From assembly GCF_007829815.1 (NCBI RefSeq), contig NZ_VIWT01000006.1, positions 310,001-374,000 on the forward strand: DNA of 64,000 bases. Direction: 5' to 3'. This stretch comes from Kitasatospora viridis. GTDB lineage: Bacteria; Actinomycetota; Actinomycetes; Streptomycetales; Streptomycetaceae. The translations under genes were made by a program, and so were the position numbers. The notes below the pieces were generated by a model. It saw only the letters and a program-made list of their open reading frames with translations. It made no database searches and was not told where the DNA came from. This document shows positions 23,175-31,271 of this stretch, piece after piece. Position 1 is the first letter of the stretch, and each line of letters starts with the position of its first letter.

Positions 23175-24815
23175 CTACTGCTGGTTGACCGCCCAGAGCT
23201 GGGCGCCGCTGCCGGTGCAGGGGGAGTCGGTCAGGGTGGTGCCCTGGGCGACCTCGGTCAGGCAGCCCTGGTCGGCGCCGTTGACGACCTCCCACAGGTT
23301 GTTCGGGAAGGAGACGAACTTCCACTCCTGGTTGCCGCCACCGCCGTAGCTCCACAGCTGGGTGAAGTGCGTGGTGCCGTCGACCGTGCTGCCGGCCCAG
23401 TTGTTGGCGTCCAGCGCCGAGGCGGGCGCGTTCGCCGGGGCCAGCCAGAAGTTGCCGTCGGCCAGGTAGTTCATGATCCAGCGCTGGGCGTTGCTGCCGT
23501 TCGGCGACCAGGCCTGGACCTTGGTGCCGTTGGCGGTGCCGGAGGACTGCGCGTCGGCGACCAGGCCGCTGGCCGGGTTGGCGAGCACCCGGATCTTCTG
23601 GGCGCCGAACGGCGCCGCGCCGTTGGGCGTGCCGAGGCCCGACGGCGAGTCGTAGCCGGGGCCGGCCGTGCAGACCGCGCCGCAGGAGCCGTTGCTGCCG
23701 GTGGTCACGTCGTTGAAGGCGCTGGAGCTGTCCGCGTAGAGCGCCTGGGCGCCGACGGCGTTGGCCGCCGGGGTCCCGGCGAGGGCGGCGATGGCGGCCA
23801 CGATCGGGGTGGCCGCGCTGGTGCCGCCCATGGTGCAGGCGCACCAGGAGCCCTGGTTGTAGAAGGCGGTGCCGGTGCCCGGGTCGGCCTCGGCGGAGAT
23901 GTCGTTCTCGGTGCGGGTGGTGCACAGCGCGTCGTGCTGCCAGGCGGGCTTGGCCTCGTTGGTGCAGCCGCCGCCGGAGCCCGACCAGACGCTCTCGTGC
24001 CAGCCGCGGGCCGAGCCGTCGCGGGTGAGGCTGGTGCCGCCGACCGCGATCACCGAGGCGAACGCGGCCGGGTAGCTGGTGGCGGTGCCGCCGTCGCCGG
24101 CGGCCGCGAAGTTGAGCACGCCCGGGTGGTCGTAGTCGCTCGCGGGCAGCTGGCCGGAACCCCAGCTGTTGGAGATGAACTTGGCACCGGAGTTGACGGC
24201 CGCCGTCTGGCCGTCGGTGCGGTCGGTCTCCACCACCACGATCCGGCAGTTCGGGCAGAGCGCGGAGACCATCTCCACGTCCAGCGCCTGCTCGCCCTCC
24301 CAGGCGGTGTTCTCCGCCGGGTAGTTGCCCTGCTGGCCGGACTCGTTGAGCTTGCTGAAGCAGCCGTTCTGGGTGGTGCAGGCCGGCAGGTTGAACTGCT
24401 GGCGGTAGGCGGCCAGGTCGGACTCCAGCTGGGCGTCGCCGCCCTGGTCGGTGATCGCCACGGTCTGGCCCTGGCCGCCGGTGCCGCCGGCCAGCGCGGT
24501 CACGCCGTAGGCGGCCTGGAGGTCGGCGGGCGTGTAGCCCGTGATCGAGGCGGCGTCGGCCAGGGCCTTCGCCCGGCTGACGCCCGGGGCGTGCAGCTCG
24601 TGCGCCACGGCCTGGCAGACCGGTCCGCCGGCGTGGGCGGGGGCGGTGCAGAGCTGACGGTCCGTGGGCCGGGCCGTCGGGCCGGGGGCGGCCTGGGCCG
24701 CGCCGGCCAGGCCCGAGTACAGGGTCGCGGTGGCGGTGAAGGCGGTCAGGGCGGCGAGCACGCGGCGGGCGCGGCGGCTCGCGGCCGGGCGGTCGGAGCG
24801 GTGTGACTGGTTCAA
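23175..24815 (-). CDS. Secreted S53 (sedolisin-like) peptidase with C-terminal ricin-type lectin domain
   Basis: 546 residues from a TTG start with GGGGGG upstream. Residues 1-43 are a long Arg-rich signal ending AAQA. The peptidase has the sedolisin triad: EGEQALD (Glu and Asp four residues apart, near 167-173) and GGTSAATP (Ser, near residue 330). Residues about 400-546 form a QxW-type beta-trefoil (NAQRWIMNYLADGNF, GNQEWKF, GAQLWAVNQQ) for carbohydrate binding. The large pro-kumamolisin domain found in most S53 enzymes is absent; only a short GYTPADLQAAYG stretch precedes the catalytic part. Exported and probably wall- or polysaccharide-targeted. A 21-codon ORF with a strong ribosome binding site precedes it on the same strand. 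Confidence 0.88.
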   Translation of the reverse strand: MNQSHRSDRPAASRRARRVLAALTAFTATATLYSGLAGAAQAAPGPTARPTDRQLCTAPAHAGGPVCQAVAHELHAPGVSRAKALADAASITGYTPADLQAAYGVTALAGGTGGQGQTVAITDQGGDAQLESDLAAYRQQFNLPACTTQNGCFSKLNESGQQGNYPAENTAWEGEQALDVEMVSALCPNCRIVVVETDRTDGQTAAVNSGAKFISNSWGSGQLPASDYDHPGVLNFAAAGDGGTATSYPAAFASVIAVGGTSLTRDGSARGWHESVWSGSGGGCTNEAKPAWQHDALCTTRTENDISAEADPGTGTAFYNQGSWCACTMGGTSAATPIVAAIAALAGTPAANAVGAQALYADSSSAFNDVTTGSNGSCGAVCTAGPGYDSPSGLGTPNGAAPFGAQKIRVLANPASGLVADAQSSGTANGTKVQAWSPNGSNAQRWIMNYLADGNFWLAPANAPASALDANNWAGSTVDGTTHFTQLWSYGGGGNQEWKFVSFPNNLWEVVNGADQGCLTEVAQGTTLTDSPCTGSGAQLWAVNQQ

Positions 24816-24914
24816 GTGAATACCCCCCGGGGTACATGGTCGCCCAGGACAGGGACGGACGGGCGACCGGGCTGACGGTGGAACAGCTGAGGCGGTGTCG
24901 AGCGGCGGCGCCGC

Positions 24915-24980
24915 TCACCACCCCGTGTCGGCGCAGTACGGCCAGCTCTGGTCGTCGACGCCGAGCGCGCGGGTCGCCAC
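24915..24980 (-). CDS. Candidate 21-residue peptide gene upstream of the S53 peptidase
   Basis: GTG start five bases after GGAGG (sequence GGAGGAACAC then GTG), an excellent initiation context. The frame gives 21 residues: (M)ATRALGVDDQSW followed by PYCADTGW and a TGA stop. The C-terminal half is rich in Trp, Tyr, Cys and Asp, a composition seen in very small RiPP precursors or signalling peptides, yet no maturation enzyme is adjacent. It lies in the 351-base gap between the S53 peptidase (same strand, 99 bases downstream) and the second SARP (divergent). It could also be a leader peptide controlling the peptidase gene. Expression is unproven. Confidence 0.45.
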   Translation of the reverse strand: MATRALGVDDQSWPYCADTGW

Positions 24981-25104
24981 GTGTTCCTCCTCGAAGTGCC
25001 GACGGCCGGACCGGATGCCCGCCGTCCTCGCGGTGCTGGACCGTAGGGAGCGCCGTTCAACACCCGATCGACACGCCCCGCCGCCGCACCTCCGGGGCAC
25101 CCCC

Positions 25105-25110
25105 TAGACT
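25105..25110 (+). promoter_or_regulatory. -10 element of the second SARP gene
   Basis: TAGACT, a good streptomycete -10 hexamer, about 57 bases before the ATG at 25167; no convincing -35 is seen 16-18 bases upstream, so activator dependence is possible. The rest of the 24816-25166 gap holds only the 21-codon ORF on the other strand. Confidence 0.4.
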
Positions 25111-25166
25111 CTGCGACCGACGTCAGACCGGACCGGGACGACCGGACCGGGACCAGGGGAGGCGGC

Positions 25167-26558
25167 ATGCGATTCCAGGTGCTCGGACCGCTGGTGATCC
25201 AGCCCGGCGACGGCGGAGGGGAGCTGAGGGCCAATCGGGCCCAGGACCGTGCCGTGCTCGCCGTCCTGCTCGCCGAGGCAGGTCGGCCGGTGCCGACCGA
25301 CCGGATCATCGAAGGGGTCTGGGGCGAGGAGCCCGACGACGCGCCGGACCGGGCGAAGGCCCTGCCCGGCAACGTGTACCGGCTGCGCAAACTGCTCGAA
25401 CCGCTCGGCCCGGACATCCTGCGGCGCGTCGCCCAGGGCTACCAGCTCGACATCGACCCGGCGGCCGTCGACCGCACCGCCTTCCTCGCCGCGCTGGAGC
25501 GCGCCGCCACCGCCCGCCGCAACCACCAGCCCGAGCGCGCCCGGGCCGAACTGGCCGAGGCCCTCGCCCTGTGGACCGGCCCGGCGCTGGAGAACGTGCC
25601 CGGCCCGTACGCCGAGCACGAGCGCCGGGTGCTGGCCGGCCGGCGCGACCAGGCCCGGCTCGCCCGGCTGGAACTCGACCTCGAACTCGGCCGGGACGCC
25701 GCCGAACTGCTGCCCGAACTCGCCGACCTGGTGCGCGAGCAGCCCGGCCGGCAGCACCCCGCCGCGCTGCTCGCACTCGCCCGCCACCGGCTCGACCCCA
25801 CCGCGCCCGCACCCGCCGACCGGCTGCCGTGGACCGACCGCACGCCGCTGCGCCCCGTCCTGCGGCCCTTCCAACTGCCCGCCGACCTCGCGGACTTCAC
25901 CGGCCGCCCGGACGAACTGGCGGCGGTCGTCGAGACCCTGCGCAGCCCGCGGCCCGACGCCGCACCCACCGTGGTGCTCACCGGCCCGGCCGGGGTCGGC
26001 AAGACCGCGCTGGCCACCCACGCCGCCCACCGGCTGCGCCCGGACTACCCGGACGGCCAGCTCCACGTCGACCTCCAGGGCGACGGCGACGGGCCGGTGG
26101 ACCCGGCCGACGCGCTCGCCGGCGCGCTGCGGGCGCTGGGCGTCGAGTGCGCCGCGGTGCCCGACGGGCTCGCCGACCGCCGGGCGCTGTTCCGCCGGCT
26201 GCTGGCCGGCCGCCGCGTGCTGGTCCTGGTGGACGGCGCCGCCGACGCCGGGCAGGCCCGCCCGCTGCTGCCCGGGGTGCCGGGCTGCGCCGCCCTGGTC
26301 ACCGCCGTCGGCGACCGGTGCCTCGCCCGGCTGGACGCCTCGCTCGCGCTGCGGCTCGCCCCGCTGAGCGAGGCCGAGTCGGCGGCGCTGATCGAGCGGG
26401 TGCTCGGCCCGGGCCGGGCCGCCGAGGAGCCGGCCGCCGTGAGCGCGCTCACCAGCCACTGCGGGCACCTGCCGCGCCGGCTCCGGGCGGCCGCCGACCG
26501 GCTGCTGCGCCGACCGGGCTGGCGGATCGCCGCGCTGGTGGCGGGCACCGACGGCTGA
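25167..26558 (+). CDS. Short SARP regulator with a truncated NB-ARC domain
   Basis: 463 residues, ATG 5 bases after GGAGG. N-terminal winged helix MRFQVLGPLVIQPGDGG ... VPTDRIIEGVWGEEPDD and BTAD region DRTAFLAALERAA ... LELDLELGRDAAELLPELA are intact. The ATPase part has Walker A GPAGVGKTALA near residue 271 and RRVLVLVDGAADAG, then ends after HLPRRLRAAADRLLRRPGWRIAALVAGTDG. The helical ARC2 and all TPR repeats of its two neighbours are missing, so the protein stops just after the ATPase core. Either a natural single-module SARP or a truncated copy. The divergent upstream neighbour is the S53 peptidase operon; downstream is the B-lectin gene. Confidence 0.9.
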   Translation: MRFQVLGPLVIQPGDGGGELRANRAQDRAVLAVLLAEAGRPVPTDRIIEGVWGEEPDDAPDRAKALPGNVYRLRKLLEPLGPDILRRVAQGYQLDIDPAAVDRTAFLAALERAATARRNHQPERARAELAEALALWTGPALENVPGPYAEHERRVLAGRRDQARLARLELDLELGRDAAELLPELADLVREQPGRQHPAALLALARHRLDPTAPAPADRLPWTDRTPLRPVLRPFQLPADLADFTGRPDELAAVVETLRSPRPDAAPTVVLTGPAGVGKTALATHAAHRLRPDYPDGQLHVDLQGDGDGPVDPADALAGALRALGVECAAVPDGLADRRALFRRLLAGRRVLVLVDGAADAGQARPLLPGVPGCAALVTAVGDRCLARLDASLALRLAPLSEAESAALIERVLGPGRAAEEPAAVSALTSHCGHLPRRLRAAADRLLRRPGWRIAALVAGTDG

Positions 26559-26705
26559 TTCCGGGCCCGCGCCGGTGGCATTTATCGGATGTTAAACGTG
26601 ACCGAACAGACTCCCTGCCTGCCGGTCGTCGAGCACTGACGACCGGCCAAGCCCGAGGGCCGTCGAAGGCCGACGCCCGGGCCCGCAGTGGAGAGGAAGA
26701 CCCGA

Positions 26706-27275
26706 ATGACCACCGGAACCGCCACCCGCCTCGGCCGGCTCGCCAAAGCGGCGGCCGCCGTGCTGACCGGGGCGTGCCTGGCGCTGTCCGCCACCGCCGC
26801 CCAGGCCGCCACCTGCCCGGCGACCTCCAGCATCTGGGACGACGCGACGCTGGCCAACGACGGCTCGCACATCGACAACCAGGGCCAGTACGGCGTCGCC
26901 CGGCTGATCATGCAGACGGACGGCAACCTGGTCACCTACTACGCGCCCGGCGGCGACTTCACCCGGGAGTACGCGACCTGGGCGTCCGGCACGGTCGGCT
27001 GCGGGACCAAGGCGGTCATGCGCAGCGACGGCGACCTGGTGGTGCTGAACGCGAGCGGCGGCCTGTGCTGGGAGAGCGGCACCGCCGGGCACCCGCACGC
27101 CCGCCTGACCGTCTGGCGCAACGGCGACGTGCTGATCACCGACACCTGCGACATGACGCTCTGGCAGCGCCAGCCCGGCGTGAGCTACGTCAGCGGCCAG
27201 TCGTTCGGCGCACTCGCGACCCCGGACTCCACCGAGAGCCCGTACATCGTGCTGCCCCCGCCGACCGGCTGCTGA
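26706..27275 (+). CDS. Secreted B-type (mannose-binding bulb) lectin-like protein
   Basis: 189 residues. The ATG at 26706, after GGAGAGGAAG, is preferred to an upstream GTG. Signal peptide residues 1-37 end ATAAQA. The mature part shows three repeats of the B-lectin kind with QxDxNxVxY-like motifs: QTDGNLVTYY, RSDGDLVVLN and NGDVLITD. Cysteines are paired in C..C positions. An extracellular carbohydrate binder with no catalytic domain. It lies between two SARP genes and directly precedes the third (28-base gap), so they may be co-transcribed, which would link the SARP to a surface lectin. Confidence 0.85.
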   Translation: MTTGTATRLGRLAKAAAAVLTGACLALSATAAQAATCPATSSIWDDATLANDGSHIDNQGQYGVARLIMQTDGNLVTYYAPGGDFTREYATWASGTVGCGTKAVMRSDGDLVVLNASGGLCWESGTAGHPHARLTVWRNGDVLITDTCDMTLWQRQPGVSYVSGQSFGALATPDSTESPYIVLPPPTGC

Positions 27276-27303
27276 CCCACCCGCACTCCCGGGGGGAGAC
27301 CTC

Positions 27304-30294
27304 ATGACGGTACTCGCGGCCCCACCCGTGGGCCCCGCCACCGCCGCGCCGCCGGTCCACCCGGCGGCGCCCGCGACCGCCGCCGGACTCAGCTTCCAGC
27401 TGCTCGGACCGCTCGCGGCCTGGCACGACGGGCAGTGCCTGGCCCTGGGCCGCAAGCAGCAGCAGGCCTTCCTCGCCATGCTGCTGGCCAACCGCGGCCG
27501 TTCCCTGACGGCCGCCCAGCTCGCCGACGGGATCTTCGAGGAGGGCGACCCGCCCGGCAAGCCGAAGACCCTGCTGGCCACCCACGCCTACCGGCTGCGC
27601 GCCGAGCTGAAGCAGTACTCGGCCGCGCACCTGCTGGTCACGGCCGGCGGCGGCTACCGCCTCGACGTCCCGCCGCAGGCCGTGGACCAGGTGGAGTTCG
27701 ACCGGCTCACCGCGACCGCCGACCAGGCGCGCGCGGCCGGCGAACCGGCCCGGGCCCGGGAGCTGCTGGACCGGGCGCTCGCGCTGCACCGGGGCGAGCC
27801 GCTGGCCGGCCTGCCCGGCCCGCACGCCGCCGACCTGCGCCGGCACCTGGTGGAACGGCGGCTCGACGCGCTGGAGGCCAAGCTCGCCATCGACGTCGAA
27901 CTCGGCGACAACCCGCACTGCCTGGTCGAGCTCGACCAGGCGGTGTTCGCCAACCCCTACCGGGAGCGGTTCCGCTCGCTGCTGATGCTGGAGTACCAGC
28001 TGACCGGCCAGCCGGCCATGGCCGGCGCGGTGCACGCCGACGCCCGGGCCTTCTACCGCGCCGAGGGCCTGAGCTGCACCGGGCTGGACGAGCTGGCGGC
28101 CCGGATCCGCCGGGCGGACCCGTCACTCGCCCGGGCCGGCGGGCCGGGCGCCGACCGGCCCGCGCCGGCCCCGGTGCCGCGTCAGCTGCCGCCCGCCGCC
28201 GCCGACTTCACCGGCCGCGACACCACGGTGGCGCAGCTGGTCGACCGGCTCTCCCGGCCCGACCCGGGAACCGTGGTGATCTCCGCGGTCAACGGGATCG
28301 GCGGCGTCGGCAAGACCGCGCTCGCGGTGCACGCCGCCCACCGGCTGCGCGACGGCTTCCCCGACGGACAACTGCACGTCGACCTGCGCGGGGCCGAGCC
28401 CGAGCCGCTCGACCCGGTCCGGGTGCTCGGCGACTTCCTGACCGCACTCGGTGTCGAGGAGCGGGCCGTCCCGCAGGACCCGGTGGAGCGCGCCGCGCTC
28501 TACCGCACCACGGTGACGGGCCGTCGGCTGCTGATCCTGCTGGACAACGCGGCGACGGCCGAGCAGGTGCGGCCGCTGCTGCCGGGCGCCGAGACCTGCG
28601 CCGTGCTGGTCACCAGCCGGGCCTGGCTGACCGGCCTGCCCGCCGCCGACCACCTGCACCTCGAACCGCTCGACCCCGCCTCGGCCGTGGAACTGCTCGG
28701 CCGGATCGTCGGCCGGCGGCGGGTCGAGGCCGAACCCGAGGCGGCCGCCGCCCTGGTCGCCGCCTGCGGCCTGCTGCCGCTCGCGGTGCGGATCGCCGCC
28801 TCCCGGCTGGCTGCGGACCCCGGGCTGCCGCTGGCCGAGCTGGCGGCCCGGCTGGCCGACCGGCAGCGCGCGATGACCGAGCTGGTCTGGGCGGACAGCG
28901 CGGTGGCGGCGGTCTTCGCGCTCTCCTACGCCCAGCTCGGCAGCGCCCAGGCACGCGCGTTCCGGCTGCTCGCGCTGCCCGACACCGCCGACCTCGACCT
29001 GTCGGCGGCGGCCGCGCTGCTCGGCTGCGCGCCGGCCCGGGCCCGGGAACTGCTGGAGGGCCTGGCCGACCTCAACCTGCTGGAGTCCCGGGCGGCCGAC
29101 CGCTACGGCTTCCACGACCTGCTCAGGGAGTTCGCCCGGGACCGCGGCCGCCGGGAGGACGACGCCGCGGCGGTCGGCGCGGCGTTCGCCCGGCTGCTCG
29201 ACTTCTGCCTGGCCACCGCCCGCAACGCGGAGGAGCGCGCGCACTCGGTGGACCGCGACCGGCGCAGCCTGATCACGGTCGGCACGACCTCGCCGGGCCG
29301 GGACTTCGAGACCGTCGAGGCCGCCAGCGCCTGGATGCGGGCGCAGACCGGGCTGCACCGGGCGGTGGTCCGCCGGGCCTGCCAGGACGCGGGCCTGCCG
29401 CTGGCCCAGGCCGCCGACCTGGTGGACAAGATGGGCTCGATCCTGTTCGGCCGCGGCTACCTGACCACGGTGGCCGAGCTGGCCGGACAGGTCGCCGAGG
29501 TCGCGCCGGCCCGGGCCGACCGCCCGGCCGAGGCGCTGGCCCGCTCGGTGCGCGGCAGCATGCTCTGGCACGCCAACGACTGGGCCGGGGCCGGCGCCGA
29601 ACTCGCCCGCTGCCTGCCGCTGTGCGACGGCGCCCAGCTGCGGCTGCGGGCCAACGTGCTGCAACTGCTCGGCGCGAACGCCCGCGCGCTGAGCCGCTTC
29701 GAAGAGGCGATCGAGCCGCTGGAGGAGGCCGTCGGCCTGTTCCACCGGCTGCGGGACGAGACCGCCGAGGGCCTCGCGCTGGGCGAGCTCGCGTTCAACT
29801 ACGCGCAGTGCGGGCGGACCGGGCCGGCCGGGGAGGCGGCGGCGCGCTGCGTGGAGCTGACCGGCCGCCAGATCTCCTCCATCTCGTCCGCGGTCGGGCA
29901 GTACTACCTCGCCCGGGTCCGCTACCTGTGCGGCGACCTCGGGCCCGCCGAGCGCGCCGCGGAGCAGGTGCTGGAGCGCTTCCGGTCCTTCGGCATGACG
30001 GGCTTCGAGGTGGCCACCCGCAGCCTGATCGCCCACGTCCAGCTGGCGGCCGGCCAGCCGACGGCCTGCGTCCGGACGACCGAGGCGGCACTGCCGAGGG
30101 CCCGTCAGATGGGCGGCGTGCTGGAGGGCGGCCTGCTGCGCGTGCTCGGGCGGGCGCTCGGCCGGATCGGGCACGCCGACCGGGCCAGGACCTGCCTGGC
30201 GGGCGCGCTGGAGCTGTTCCGCGGCCTGGAGATGGCCGCCGACGTGCGGGAGGTGGAGGAGCTGCTGCGCGACCCGGCGCTGCTCGGGGGCTGA
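27304..30294 (+). CDS. SARP-type regulator with NB-ARC and TPR domains (AfsR-like)
   Basis: 996 residues, ATG after GGGGGGAG. A Pro/Ala-rich N-terminal 30 residues precede the winged helix FQLLGPLAAWHDGQCLALGRKQQQAFLAMLLANRG, then the BTAD part (VEFDRLTATADQARAAGEP ...). NB-ARC: Walker A GIGGVGKTALAVHAAHRL near residue 330, RRLLILLDNAATAEQ, GLLPLAVRIAASRL. TPR-type helices fill residues 620-990. Close in plan to the gene at 20114 but with a different C-terminal repeat sequence. The likely targets are nearby secreted-protein genes or a biosynthetic cluster outside the window; none is proven. Confidence 0.93.
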   Translation: MTVLAAPPVGPATAAPPVHPAAPATAAGLSFQLLGPLAAWHDGQCLALGRKQQQAFLAMLLANRGRSLTAAQLADGIFEEGDPPGKPKTLLATHAYRLRAELKQYSAAHLLVTAGGGYRLDVPPQAVDQVEFDRLTATADQARAAGEPARARELLDRALALHRGEPLAGLPGPHAADLRRHLVERRLDALEAKLAIDVELGDNPHCLVELDQAVFANPYRERFRSLLMLEYQLTGQPAMAGAVHADARAFYRAEGLSCTGLDELAARIRRADPSLARAGGPGADRPAPAPVPRQLPPAAADFTGRDTTVAQLVDRLSRPDPGTVVISAVNGIGGVGKTALAVHAAHRLRDGFPDGQLHVDLRGAEPEPLDPVRVLGDFLTALGVEERAVPQDPVERAALYRTTVTGRRLLILLDNAATAEQVRPLLPGAETCAVLVTSRAWLTGLPAADHLHLEPLDPASAVELLGRIVGRRRVEAEPEAAAALVAACGLLPLAVRIAASRLAADPGLPLAELAARLADRQRAMTELVWADSAVAAVFALSYAQLGSAQARAFRLLALPDTADLDLSAAAALLGCAPARARELLEGLADLNLLESRAADRYGFHDLLREFARDRGRREDDAAAVGAAFARLLDFCLATARNAEERAHSVDRDRRSLITVGTTSPGRDFETVEAASAWMRAQTGLHRAVVRRACQDAGLPLAQAADLVDKMGSILFGRGYLTTVAELAGQVAEVAPARADRPAEALARSVRGSMLWHANDWAGAGAELARCLPLCDGAQLRLRANVLQLLGANARALSRFEEAIEPLEEAVGLFHRLRDETAEGLALGELAFNYAQCGRTGPAGEAAARCVELTGRQISSISSAVGQYYLARVRYLCGDLGPAERAAEQVLERFRSFGMTGFEVATRSLIAHVQLAAGQPTACVRTTEAALPRARQMGGVLEGGLLRVLGRALGRIGHADRARTCLAGALELFRGLEMAADVREVEELLRDPALLGG

Positions 30295-30307
30295 GCCCCC
30301 TGGGGCG

Positions 30308-30553
30308 TCAGCTGTACATCACGTAGACGACGACGGCGAAGGCGATGCCGGCCAGCGCCATGCAGGGCAGCACCACGAACAGGCCGAAGAGCGACAGCTC
30401 CCCGATCCGGGCCGCGATCGCGACGAGGGGGCTGCGCTCCTCGTGCACCTGGCCCTGGCCCGGGGCCGGGGGCTGGGCGCGCCGCGAGGAGCGCGCCGCG
30501 GCGCGCCCGCCGGGTGCGGGCCGAGGGGCGGAGCGGTGGTCGGAAGCGGACAT
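30308..30553 (-). CDS. Small membrane protein, unknown function
   Basis: 81 residues from an ATG with GGAG upstream. The first 45 residues are Arg/Pro-rich (cytoplasmic); residues 50-80 form one long or two short hydrophobic helices (LSLFGLFVVLPCMALAGIAFAVVVYVMYS). No family recognised; similar small tail-anchored proteins are common in streptomycetes. It is convergent with the third SARP gene (13 bases between stops). Its upstream region carries an 8-base direct repeat ATCGTGTA twice on the minus strand near 30600, a possible regulator site. Confidence 0.65.
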   Translation of the reverse strand: MSASDHRSAPRPAPGGRAAARSSRRAQPPAPGQGQVHEERSPLVAIAARIGELSLFGLFVVLPCMALAGIAFAVVVYVMYS

Positions 30554-30675
30554 GCGGTCTCCACGGGCAGGACTCAGGAGTGTGCCGCTGAAGCTACTAC
30601 ACGATTACACGATCAACTAAGTGGCCCCTGGTGTCCCCGGCCCGGGCACCCCGCCCCGGGGGGCGGTCCAGCGTG

Positions 30676-30692
30676 CCTGACGGACCGTCAGG
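30676..30692. repeat. CCTGACGGACCGTCAGG palindrome after the PPOX gene
   Basis: A 17-base perfect palindrome (single central base) that lies 3 bases beyond the TGA stop of the minus-strand PPOX gene, which itself reads TGACGG. One of the best copies of the repeated stop-codon palindrome of this window; it may act as a small terminator. Confidence 0.7.
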
Positions 30693-30695
30693 CCG

Positions 30696-31154
30696 TCAGA
30701 CCACCCACCGCCCGTCCCGCATGAGGTGGCGGCCGGCCAACTCGTGCTCCCCGTTCCAGGCCTGCACGGCGCGCGGCCGCACCCGGAAGTAGGCGTAGGG
30801 CTTCGAGGAGGCCCGGGGATCCCAGCCCGACCTCGCCAGGAACCCCTCGGCCGCCGCCGCGGGCACGGTCCGCGCCGTGAAGGCCGTCACGTCGCCGTCG
30901 ATCAGCACGACGTCCCGGGTGTCCCCGAACGCCAGCCGGGCCCGCCCGCCGTCCCGCAGGTTGCGGCCGGTGGGGTTGGTCGGCCGGGTGGCGAGCCAGA
31001 GGAACTGGCCGTCCCAGCGGAACCAGAGCGGGACCAGGCAGGGCGCGCCGTCGGCGTCCGCCGAGGCGACCCAGACGTCGAGCTCGCTCGCCAACCTGGC
31101 CAGCACGTCCTGCTTGCGGCGTTCGGGCCCGCGCGGGGGCTCGGTGATCTTCAT
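30696..31154 (-). CDS. Pyridoxamine 5'-phosphate oxidase-fold (PPOX/F420-type) protein
   Basis: 152 residues from the ATG at 31154; a GTG at 31163 in the same frame is an alternative. The split beta-barrel is seen in RLASELDVWVASADADGAPCLVPLWFRWDGQFLWLATRP, then RARLAFGDTRDVVLIDGDVTAF and KPYAYFRVRPRAVQAW. Such proteins use FMN or F420 for small-molecule reduction. TAGCGT (overlapping the upstream GTG) lies seven bases before the ATG, a leaderless arrangement that favours the ATG. The gene stands alone on the minus strand, with its stop at a CTGACGG palindrome. Confidence 0.85.
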   Translation of the reverse strand: MKITEPPRGPERRKQDVLARLASELDVWVASADADGAPCLVPLWFRWDGQFLWLATRPTNPTGRNLRDGGRARLAFGDTRDVVLIDGDVTAFTARTVPAAAAEGFLARSGWDPRASSKPYAYFRVRPRAVQAWNGEHELAGRHLMRDGRWVV

Positions 31155-31213
31155 GACCGGCACGCTAGGTGACGGGCGCCGGGCCGCGCCTCGGGCCGAA
31201 GCCCTCGTTCCCA

Positions 31214-31271
31214 GGACCTACGGCTGCCGGGACCTACGACTGGGACCTACGACCGCCGGGACCTACGGCTG
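31214..31271. repeat. 29-bp tandem repeat (two copies) at the 3' end of the HxlR gene
   Basis: Two 29-base copies, 31214-31242 and 31243-31271, built of GGACCTACGRC boxes at 31214, 31230, 31243 and 31259. The last box overlaps the TAG stop of the minus-strand regulator (31263-31265), so the repeat extends from the coding end into the 3' flank. Confidence 0.75.
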
